DNA of 13,455 nt from Oscillospiraceae bacterium (GTDB lineage: Bacteria > Bacillota > Clostridia > Oscillospirales > Ruminococcaceae). The notes under the pieces were generated by a model. The model did not search any database. It was not told where the DNA came from and was given only the letters and a program-made list of their open reading frames with translations. The DNA lies in contig JAGBFZ010000404.1 of NCBI GenBank assembly GCA_018110855.1, positions 1 through 13,455 on the forward strand, written 5' to 3'. Below, piece by piece: positions 6,647 to 12,206 of this stretch (positions are counted from its first letter, which is position 1; the number at the start of each line of letters is the position of its first letter). The position numbers were made by a program, and so were the translations under genes.

Positions 6647-6697
6647 GAGGGCAAGGCTGTTCACAAAGTCGGGAACGGAAAAAAAGATTTATGCGGC
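6635..6697 (+). repeat. 11-bp direct repeat ATTTATGCGGC
   Basis: ATTTATGCGGC occurs exactly at 6635-6645 and again at 6687-6697, 52 bp apart, both upstream of the phosphodiesterase gene. The first copy is also part of the inverted repeat around the TATAAT box. This could be a pair of regulator sites. Confidence 0.5.
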
Positions 6698-6756
6698 TGT
6701 AATGCTTTTCCGGCTGAAAAAAATCAGCCCGTGAATAACGGAAAGGAAAATTTTTT

Positions 6757-7302
6757 ATGAAGCTGATGTTTGCCTCGGATATACATGGTTCAGCCGCTTG
6801 TCTCAGAAAGCTGCTTGAACGTTACGAAGCGGAAGCTCCTAAGAAGCTTATCCTTCTGGGCGATCTGCTCTATCACGGTCCCAGAAACGATCTTCCCGAG
6901 GGCTATGCTCCAAAGGAGGTCATCTCCATGCTGAACGGAATGAAAACGGAACTTCTCTGCGTAAGGGGAAACTGCGAAGCCGAAGTGGATCAGATGGTGC
7001 TTCAGTTCCCCGTTATGGCGGATTATATGACGCTCTGGCTTGAGGACAGAATGTTTTTCTGCACACACGGACACCTTTTCGACCCCGATAATATGTCCAT
7101 ACTCAATAAGGGAGATGTTGTCATAAGCGGTCATACTCATCTTTTCCGCACAGAGGAAAAGGACGGTATATATATCATCAACACAGGCTCCGTATCTCTG
7201 CCAAAGGGCGGAAATCCACGCAGCTACGTTATTTACGAGGAGGGTAAATTCACCGTTAAGGATATGGAGGGCGCTGTCCTTTCCGAAATTATGCTGAAAT
7301 AA
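6757..7302 (+). CDS. yfcE: YfcE-type metallophosphodiesterase
   Basis: A 181-residue cytosolic calcineurin-like phosphoesterase of the YfcE/MJ0936 group, which uses two divalent metals to cleave phosphodiesters; the physiological substrate is not established. All metal motifs are present in order: D8 and H10 in ASDIHG, D36 in LLGDLLYHGPRN, N72 in RGNCEAE, H104 in THGH, and H126 and H128 in SGHTH. The protein closes with INTGSVSLPKGGNPRSYVIY, typical of the family. ATG 6757 has GAAAGGA at 9 nt. It follows a 262-bp non-coding gap and is followed, 3 nt after its stop, by the minus-strand terminator of the convergent zinc-ribbon gene, so it appears to be transcribed alone. Confidence 0.9.
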   Translation: MKLMFASDIHGSAACLRKLLERYEAEAPKKLILLGDLLYHGPRNDLPEGYAPKEVISMLNGMKTELLCVRGNCEAEVDQMVLQFPVMADYMTLWLEDRMFFCTHGHLFDPDNMSILNKGDVVISGHTHLFRTEEKDGIYIINTGSVSLPKGGNPRSYVIYEEGKFTVKDMEGAVLSEIMLK

Positions 7303-7332
7303 AAAATCGGTCGGACAAACTGCCCGACCGAT
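7303..7332 (-). terminator. intrinsic terminator of the zinc-ribbon membrane protein gene
   Basis: Read on the minus strand, a perfect 9-bp stem (ATCGGTCGG, 7324-7332 on the plus strand as its complement, with 7306-7314) encloses a 9-nt loop and is followed by a run of six T. It lies 13 nt beyond the stop codon of the leftward gene. On the plus strand the hairpin lacks a T-run (AAAATAATA follows), so it would at most help end the phosphodiesterase transcript. Confidence 0.85.
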
Positions 7333-7345
7333 AAAATAATATGAA

Positions 7346-8290
7346 TTATTCCTCAGAGCCTTCCTCTGAACCGTCCTCTTCGGAAGCTTCCCCGTTCTCC
7401 TCTGAAACCGCCTCGGGATCGCTGTCCGCAGCAGCGGGAGATGCCTCTCCTGCCGCAAGAATGGTTGCCGCATAGTTTATCTCACGGTAATTTACATTCT
7501 TCACCGCCATCTCCACATCGGAAAATTCCACATAATAATTGTAGGCACGATCATATCCCTCATCGGGGTCGGTGTAGAAATATCTGTAGCAATAGGTAGA
7601 ATCATTGGATACAGTCCGCTTGATGTAATAGGGCTTGAGACCCAGCTTCTTGTTCACATTCTTGATGCTCATGCCGTAATCAAGAGAGTTCTGATCCAGC
7701 ATTTCAGCCATCTTTCTGCCCTTCCAGTTGAGCTTTAGCTGAGTAAAGTCGTAATACTCCACAGCGGTGATGATATCGTCCTCGCCCACAGTGAGGAGAA
7801 TGACCCATCTGGGCTGCTCGGAACCGCTAACCTTGGTGGTCTTGTCGGAAATGCATATGTAGTCGAAGCTTGTCATGTTGTTGATCATGCCGTTGGTGCT
7901 CTTCTCGGAGAAGGTAAGACCCGTCTCGGACTCGGCAAATGCCACGTTCCTGCCCACGGGAATCTTCTGAGCGGCATTGTAGCCATCGTTTGAGCCTAAC
8001 AGCTGCGTGATAATGACAATAATAACGATAACGGCAATAAGTGCAAGGCATATTCCCCCTGCCTTGAGCTTCTTTGCCAAAGCCGCCTTTTCCTCGGCAG
8101 TGCGCTGCTTCTTTTCTTTTTTGGGCTTACGGGGCTTTGGTGCCTTTTCCTTTTTTGGCTTAGCCTGTTTCTTCATATGTCCTTTATCGTCCACATTTTC
8201 GGGAAGCACAGGAGCGTCCAGCTCTGCGCCGCAGGCTTCGCAGAATATATTTCCGTCGGGGCATTCGCTGCCGCATTTTTTGCAGATCAT
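7346..8290 (-). CDS. zinc-ribbon, single-pass membrane protein of unknown function
   Basis: I do not recognise a named family for the whole 314-residue protein. Visible parts in order: a zinc ribbon C3-X2-C6-X10-C17-X2-C20; a very basic Lys/Pro linker (about 40-65, KPKKEKAPKPRKPKKEK region); one membrane helix (about 78-98, GGICLALIAVIVIIVIITQL); a domain of about 180 residues; and an acidic Glu/Ser/Ala tail (281-314). With basic residues before the helix, the ribbon should face the cytoplasm and the large domain the outside. Within it, YGMSIKNVNKKLGLKPYYI (about 205-223) resembles the start of SmpA/BamE-like domains (G-M-x3-V-x3-LG), an inference only. ATG 8290 has AAAGGCGG just upstream. 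It has its own promoter (8365-8393) and terminator, so it is monocistronic. Confidence 0.85.
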   Translation of the reverse strand: MICKKCGSECPDGNIFCEACGAELDAPVLPENVDDKGHMKKQAKPKKEKAPKPRKPKKEKKQRTAEEKAALAKKLKAGGICLALIAVIVIIVIITQLLGSNDGYNAAQKIPVGRNVAFAESETGLTFSEKSTNGMINNMTSFDYICISDKTTKVSGSEQPRWVILLTVGEDDIITAVEYYDFTQLKLNWKGRKMAEMLDQNSLDYGMSIKNVNKKLGLKPYYIKRTVSNDSTYCYRYFYTDPDEGYDRAYNYYVEFSDVEMAVKNVNYREINYAATILAAGEASPAAADSDPEAVSEENGEASEEDGSEEGSEE

Positions 8291-8364
8291 TTTATTCCGC
8301 CTTTCTGTTTATAAAAATGTAATATATGTTTTTCCGAAATGGTTACAAAACAGTTACACAGTTA

Positions 8365-8393
8365 ATGATACCACATTTTCAGAGTTTTGTCAA
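8365..8393 (-). promoter_or_regulatory. sigma-A promoter of the zinc-ribbon gene
   Basis: On the minus strand, a perfect TTGACA (8388-8393) and TATCAT (8365-8370) are separated by 17 bp. The start of transcription would be near 8358, giving a leader of about 68 nt. Confidence 0.75.
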
Positions 8394-8405
8394 CAGAAAC
8401 GGCGG

Positions 8406-8425
8406 TTTTAATACAATTTTAATAC
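8406..8425 (-). repeat. tandem TTTTAATAC elements upstream of the zinc-ribbon promoter
   Basis: TTTTAATAC occurs at 8406-8414 and 8417-8425, an 11-bp period, about one helical turn. The pair lies 13-32 bp upstream of the -35 box of the leftward promoter, about -48 to -67, where an UP element or an activator would bind. Confidence 0.45.
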
Positions 8426-8509
8426 TGCAAACCAATTTCGCAGGATTATAAAGCATACATTTCAAATATATTTATATTATAGTGTGATATTTTATTAAAA
8501 AGCAGCATT

Positions 8510-8539
8510 TTTGCAAGTTTATAATATTTTTCTTGCAAA
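8510..8539 (+). promoter_or_regulatory. operator-like dyad TTTGCAAG-N14-CTTGCAAA
   Basis: Two perfect 8-bp inverted arms, TTTGCAAG (8510-8517) and CTTGCAAA (8532-8539), each built on the palindrome TTGCAA. Their centres are 22 bp apart, about two helical turns, and the right arm ends 5 bp before the -35 box of the ANTAR-dapF-dapL promoter. This placement suits an activator or repressor site; the protein that binds it is unknown. Confidence 0.45.
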
Positions 8540-8544
8540 TACTA

Positions 8545-8573
8545 TTGACAAAATTGTTTTTATATGTTAGAAT
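8545..8573 (+). promoter_or_regulatory. sigma-A promoter of the ANTAR-dapF-dapL operon
   Basis: A perfect TTGACA (8545-8550), 17-bp spacer and TAGAAT (8568-8573) with an extended -10 TG at 8565-8566. Transcription should begin near 8580, leaving a leader of about 52 nt that includes a small GGACT/AGTCC hairpin. Confidence 0.85.
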
Positions 8574-8631
8574 AAAAATACATCGGGACTCTATGAAATT
8601 ATTGCAGTCCGTCTGAAAGGAGAGCCTGTTT

Positions 8632-9207
8632 ATGCCGTCAGCAAAAGCCATCATCGCCGCAGCGTCTGAGGATATCAGAGCAAGCCTGTCCTCAATGTGC
8701 GCCGAGGCGGATATAACGGATATAACCGTTACCGACGGCGGCAGCCTGAAGGAGCTTTTTGCGGAAAATCCCTATGATATCGCCCTTCTCGTCCTCCCCT
8801 TTGAGGAGCGCTTCGGAGCGGATACGGCGGCATTTTTATCAAAAAGCTATGATACCGAGATCATTGCCTTCGTCCCCTCAAAGCTTTATGATGACGTATG
8901 CTCAAAGCTTGCAAGATCGGGGCTGCTCATTCTCCCGAAATCAGCTCCGAGAGCGCTTATCATAAACGCCCTCAGAAACGCTGTCCATACCAAGGAAAAG
9001 CTGGACGGGCTTCGTGAGGAAAAGCAAACTCTCACAGAAATGGTAAACGAGATGAAGCTTGTGAACCGTGCAAAATGCGTTCTTATCGAATATCTGCGCA
9101 TATCCGAAAAGGAAGCACACAGGCAGATGCAAAAGAGAGCCATGGACCAGAGAATTACTCTATCCGAGGTGGCTGCGGACATTCTCAAGACATATGAATA
9201 CAATTAA
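8632..9207 (+). CDS. ANTAR-domain regulator with degenerate receiver domain
   Basis: A 191-residue response-regulator-like protein. Residues 1-115 have receiver-domain layout, but the phospho-acceptor position in YDIALLVLP is V54 instead of aspartate and the N-terminal acidic pocket (usually DD near residues 10-13) reads AAAS; only the conserved lysine (K103 in LPKSAP) remains. A coiled-coil linker (about 118-142) leads to an ANTAR domain (about 135-187: MVNEMKLVNRAKCVLIEYL, ISEKEAHRQMQKRAMDQR, LSEVAADIL). ANTAR proteins bind paired RNA hairpins and act by antitermination. With no acceptor aspartate, this one probably responds to something other than phosphorylation, or is driven by a partner. 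ATG 8632 has AAAGGAG at 9 nt. It heads the operon with dapF, whose ribosome binding site overlaps this stop codon. Its RNA targets are unknown, and I saw no ANTAR-type paired hexaloops in this window. Confidence 0.88.
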   Translation: MPSAKAIIAAASEDIRASLSSMCAEADITDITVTDGGSLKELFAENPYDIALLVLPFEERFGADTAAFLSKSYDTEIIAFVPSKLYDDVCSKLARSGLLILPKSAPRALIINALRNAVHTKEKLDGLREEKQTLTEMVNEMKLVNRAKCVLIEYLRISEKEAHRQMQKRAMDQRITLSEVAADILKTYEYN

Positions 9208-9222
9208 GGAAGTGCATTCTTT

Positions 9223-10059
9223 ATGAAATTTACAAAAATGCAGGGCATAGGCAATGACTATATCTATGTGAACTGCTTCGAAGAACGGGTGGAAGAGCCC
9301 GAAAGGGTATCTCAGATAGTAAGCGACCGTCATTTTGGCATAGGCGGAGACGGGCTTGTGCTTATCATGTCCTCGGACAAGGCGGATTTCAGAATGAGAA
9401 TGTTTAATGCTGACGGCAGCGAGGGAAATATGTGCGGCAACGCCACCCGCTGTATCGGTAAATTCGTTTATGACAACGGTCTTACAGACAAGACCGAGAT
9501 AACTCTCGAAACAAAGAGCGGAATAAAATATCTGACCCTTTATCCCGAAAACGGCAAGGTGAAAACCGTTCTTGTAAATATGGGAAAGGCAGTTTTAAAG
9601 CCTGCGGATATCCCCATGAAGGCAGAGGGTGACAGCTTTATAAACAAGCCCATAACGGTTATGGGCAAAGAGGTTTTCATCACCGCAGTTTCCATGGGCA
9701 ATCCCCATGCAGTCACCTATGTTGACGATGTGGACAGTCTTGAGCTTGAAAAGATAGGTCCCGAATATGAAAATCACCCATTGTTCCCCGAGAGGGTAAA
9801 TACGGAATTTATTAAGGTCCTCGACTCCCATACCATTCAGATGAGAGTCTGGGAACGAGGCTCGGGCGAGACATGGGCGTGCGGAACAGGAGCCTGCGCA
9901 GCGGCAGTTGCTTCGGTGGAAAACGGTCATTTCAGGCATGGAGAGGAGATAACCGTAAAGCTAAGAGGCGGCGACCTTTTCATCACCTATGAAGCGGACG
10001 GAACCGTCCTAATGAGAGGTCCTGCGGAGACGGTATTCACAGGCGAAATAGACGTTTGA
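9223..10059 (+). CDS. dapF: diaminopimelate epimerase
   Basis: Converts LL-diaminopimelate to meso-diaminopimelate for peptidoglycan and lysine, using two cysteines and no cofactor. All hallmarks are seen in the 278 residues: the opening KFTKMQGIGNDYIYVN, DRHFGIGGDGLVLI (36-49), FNADGSEGNMCGNATRCIG with catalytic C71, MGNPHAVTYVDDV (158-170), RVNTEFIKV, and ERGSGETWACGTGACAAAVA with the second catalytic C220. ATG 9223 follows AAGGAAG at about 10 nt. It stands 15 nt after the ANTAR gene and 24 nt before dapL, which makes its LL-diaminopimelate substrate, so the two are consecutive steps in one operon. Confidence 0.97.
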   Translation: MKFTKMQGIGNDYIYVNCFEERVEEPERVSQIVSDRHFGIGGDGLVLIMSSDKADFRMRMFNADGSEGNMCGNATRCIGKFVYDNGLTDKTEITLETKSGIKYLTLYPENGKVKTVLVNMGKAVLKPADIPMKAEGDSFINKPITVMGKEVFITAVSMGNPHAVTYVDDVDSLELEKIGPEYENHPLFPERVNTEFIKVLDSHTIQMRVWERGSGETWACGTGACAAAVASVENGHFRHGEEITVKLRGGDLFITYEADGTVLMRGPAETVFTGEIDV

Positions 10060-10083
10060 TTTTTTTTGAAAGGACAGATACCG

Positions 10084-11286
10084 ATGGTTAAAATTAACGA
10101 AAATTTCCTTACAATGAAGAAAAATTACCTCTTTATTGATATTGCAAAGCGGCTCAAGGCATTTACCGAAGCAAATCCCGACAAGCCCCTTATCAGAATG
10201 GGTATAGGAGATGTTACGCTGCCCCTTGCACCCGTTGTAGTGGAAGCAATAAAAAAAGCTGCCGACGAAATGGGCGTCAAGGAGACCTTCCGAGGCTATG
10301 AGGACAGCGGCTCGGGCTATGATTTTCTCAAAGAAGCCATTGCAGGATATTACAAGAGCTTCGGCGTTTCTCTGGAGCTTTCGGAAATTCGTGTCAATGA
10401 CGGCGCAAAAGCGGACTGCGGCAATATCGTTGATATTTTCGGTGATGGCAACACCATTCTTGTGACCGACCCCGCATATCCCGTTTATGTGGATTCAAAC
10501 ACAATGGCAGGCAGAGAGGTGATCTATGCCGATTCCAATGAGGAAAACGGCTTTGCAGCTATGCCCGATGAAAATGTTCATGCGGACATCATTTATCTCT
10601 GCTCCCCCAACAATCCCACAGGCTCAGTCTACACAAAGGCTCAGCTTAAAGAATGGGTTGATTATGCACTGAAAAATGAAGCCGTTATCATTTTCGATTC
10701 CGCATATGAGGCATTTATCTCAGACCCTGAGCTGCCGAGGAGCATTTATGCGGTTGAGGGCGCAAAGAAATGCGCTATTGAAATGTGTTCTCTTTCAAAG
10801 ACAGCAGGCTTTACGGGCACACGCTGCGGATATACAGTTATCCCCGATGAGCTTATCGTCAAAGCCTCCGACGGCTCGGATGTTAGCCTTGCGCAGATAT
10901 GGGGACGCAGACAGGGCAGCAAGTTCAACGGCGTTTCCTATCCCATTCAGCGCGGTGCGGAAGCAGTTTTCACCCCCGAGGGTCAGAAGCAGACCCACGA
11001 AGCCATTGACTATTACAGAAGAAACGCAAGGGTAATGGCGGACGCTCTTACCGAGCTTGGAATAAAGTTCACAGGCGGCATAAATTCCCCTTACATCTGG
11101 CTCAAATGCCCGGGCGGAATGGGCAGCTGGGAATTTTTCGACTATCTCTTAAACAACATTCAGGTGGTCGGCACTCCCGGAGAAGGCTTCGGCAAGAACG
11201 GAGCAGGCTGGTTCAGGCTCACCGCTTTCGGAACATACGAAAACACGGTGGAGGCAATGAGAAGATTCAAGGAGCTTTTGAGCTGA
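10084..11286 (+). CDS. dapL: LL-diaminopimelate aminotransferase
   Basis: A PLP-dependent enzyme that makes LL-diaminopimelate directly from tetrahydrodipicolinate and glutamate, bypassing the acylated dapC-dapE branch. The 400-residue sequence shows the family pattern: MVKINENFLTMKKNYLFIDI at the start, IRMGIGDVTLPLAP (38-51), FRGYEDSGSGYDFL, VTDPAYPVYVD, YLCSPNNPTGSVY (171-183), IFDSAYEAFI (204-212) and the PLP lysine K239 in SLSKTAGFTGTRCGY. The GDVT and FRGYEDSG blocks set it apart from general aspartate aminotransferases. The start is ATG 10084, 10 nt behind GAAAGGA; a longer frame from TTG 10066 overlaps the ribosome binding site. It is last in the operon after dapF. No convincing terminator follows within the 65-bp gap before the convergent hypothetical gene. 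Confidence 0.96.
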   Translation: MVKINENFLTMKKNYLFIDIAKRLKAFTEANPDKPLIRMGIGDVTLPLAPVVVEAIKKAADEMGVKETFRGYEDSGSGYDFLKEAIAGYYKSFGVSLELSEIRVNDGAKADCGNIVDIFGDGNTILVTDPAYPVYVDSNTMAGREVIYADSNEENGFAAMPDENVHADIIYLCSPNNPTGSVYTKAQLKEWVDYALKNEAVIIFDSAYEAFISDPELPRSIYAVEGAKKCAIEMCSLSKTAGFTGTRCGYTVIPDELIVKASDGSDVSLAQIWGRRQGSKFNGVSYPIQRGAEAVFTPEGQKQTHEAIDYYRRNARVMADALTELGIKFTGGINSPYIWLKCPGGMGSWEFFDYLLNNIQVVGTPGEGFGKNGAGWFRLTAFGTYENTVEAMRRFKELLS

Positions 11287-11351
11287 TAACCTATACTATC
11301 AAAAAATAAGCATGATAGCTTTGAAAGTGCTCAGGCTTTTTAATTTGCAGG

Positions 11352-11735
11352 TCAGAATATTTTTGGTAATTTATCCGAAAAACAAATATTTACTGCATCT
11401 CCGTTTTCAAGGGTCAGCCTTAAATTATCATCATCGGTCTGAACGGCATTGTCCACCCACATAATGGGCTCATTTCTGCCTGCTTCAAACCATTGCGGCG
11501 ATGGAAAATCATAGCAGTATTCATCAAAAGGCTCGTGTAAAAAATATAATATCAGTCCACAGCCGTACATAGCAACGAAGCGTTCGTTTTTATCAATAAA
11601 TGCTCCCTGTGGCTCGCCGTAAAAATCACCGATATCAATTTTCCTTCCGTTTGAACAAAACACCAACGAAACGGTTTCAAATGAGCTGATAACTCTGTAA
11701 TTCCTGCTCTCGGCTAAAATTCTGTCACTTGTCAT
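11352..11735 (-). CDS. hypothetical protein, possibly immunity-like
   Basis: A 127-residue soluble protein with no recognised catalytic motif or signal peptide. It reads as mainly beta strands: YRVISSFETVSLVFC, KIDIGDFYGEPQGAFID, RFVAMYGCGLILYFL, then PFDEYCYD, a Trp-rich stretch (SPQWFEAGRNEPIMWVDNAV) and LRLTLENGDAVNICF. The layout recalls small single-domain proteins often annotated as hypothetical or immunity-type, but I cannot name a family and no toxin gene is nearby. Hand-counted G+C over 11401-11700 is about 42%, against about 49% over 11761-12060 in the adjoining ACT gene, which may mean a separate origin. ATG 11735 has only a weak ribosome binding site and comes 14 nt after the ACT gene's stop, so it would be the last gene of that transcript. 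Confidence 0.7.
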   Translation of the reverse strand: MTSDRILAESRNYRVISSFETVSLVFCSNGRKIDIGDFYGEPQGAFIDKNERFVAMYGCGLILYFLHEPFDEYCYDFPSPQWFEAGRNEPIMWVDNAVQTDDDNLRLTLENGDAVNICFSDKLPKIF

Positions 11736-11749
11736 ATATCAGCTCAGAA

Positions 11750-12181
11750 TCAAATGGAATAAACCTGCTCAGCCTTGAGAATGGTAAATCCGCCCTCAGT
11801 GAGAGCCTCAAGAGCCTTGTCATTGTTCTCCACTCTCAGGATAGCAAATGCGTTGTCTCCCGATTTTTCAACGAAAGCATACATATACTCAACGGAGATG
11901 TTTGACTTGTAAAGGCAGTCCACAGCCTCTGCAAGTCCGCCGGGACGGTCGCCGATGCAAACTGCAATAACGTTTGTAACGGAAATTGTCACCTCTGCGG
12001 CTTTAAGCACTTCGGAAGCCTTTTCGGGATCATTGACGATAAGGCGGAGAATACCAAAATCTCTTGAATCCGCAACGGAAAATGCACGGATATCAACATT
12101 GTTGTCAGCCAAAAGACGTGTAACTGCGCTGAGCTTGCCGGGCTTGTTTTCTACGAATACAGATATCTGCTTAACTAACAT
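11750..12181 (-). CDS. tandem ACT-domain protein
   Basis: A 143-residue protein made of two ACT domains: VKQISVFVENKPGKLSAVTR onward (about 3-65) and VIAVCIGDRPGGLAEAVDCL onward (about 71-140). ACT domains bind amino acids and related small ligands and control linked enzymes. Both halves keep the glycine turn (NKPGKL, DRPGGL) where ligands bind. Proteins of this length commonly follow phenylacetate-CoA ligase genes in anaerobes, as here (25-nt gap), so a role in sensing aromatic amino acids or aryl acids is inferred. The start is ATG 12181, 8 nt after AAAGGA; a longer frame would begin at 12202 but runs through the ribosome binding site. Confidence 0.9.
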   Translation of the reverse strand: MLVKQISVFVENKPGKLSAVTRLLADNNVDIRAFSVADSRDFGILRLIVNDPEKASEVLKAAEVTISVTNVIAVCIGDRPGGLAEAVDCLYKSNISVEYMYAFVEKSGDNAFAILRVENNDKALEALTEGGFTILKAEQVYSI

Positions 12182-12206
12182 AATATCATTCCTTTCTGCC
12201 AAAAAA

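Larger units (their letters stand above)
6527..6756 (+). other. structured, repeat-rich non-coding stretch before the phosphodiesterase gene
   Basis: This stretch has no credible reading frame but unusual internal symmetry. ATGGGA/TCCCAT (6555-6572, 6-nt loop) is a perfect 6-bp hairpin. GGACGG (6573-6578) pairs with CCGTCC (6601-6606), while GGACGGG (6558-6564) can instead pair with CCCGTCC (6600-6606), so two mutually exclusive folds are possible. TGCCGTAT/ATGCGGCA (6623-6646) forms a third hairpin, CTGTTC/GAACGG (6657-6678) a fourth, and GGCTGA/TCAGCC (6712-6729) a fifth just before the ribosome binding site. I could not match it to a known riboswitch or RNA family. It may be a structured leader or a small RNA. 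Confidence 0.4.
8291..8631. other. divergent intergenic region, zinc-ribbon gene / ANTAR-dapF-dapL operon
   Basis: A 341-bp, strongly A+T-rich spacer without a credible gene. It holds a near-consensus promoter in each direction (8365-8393 minus; 8545-8573 plus), a tandem pair of TTTTAATAC elements (8406-8425) and a TTTGCAAG/CTTGCAAA dyad (8510-8539). The leftward leader contains repeated GTTACA elements (8342-8347 and 8353-8358). Confidence 0.7.

Noticed and set aside
6712..6729. GGCTGA-A6-TCAGCC hairpin as a terminator before the phosphodiesterase
   Set aside because: No T-run follows on either strand; it is more likely part of a leader structure.
10059..10067. Run of eight T after the dapF stop as a terminator
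   Set aside because: No stable hairpin precedes it, and the dapL ribosome binding site follows at once.
11287..11351. Terminator between the convergent dapL and the hypothetical gene
   Set aside because: Only four- to five-pair stems (CTATC/GATAG, AAGC/GCTT) with long loops can be drawn; too weak to call, although A- and T-runs flank the segment.
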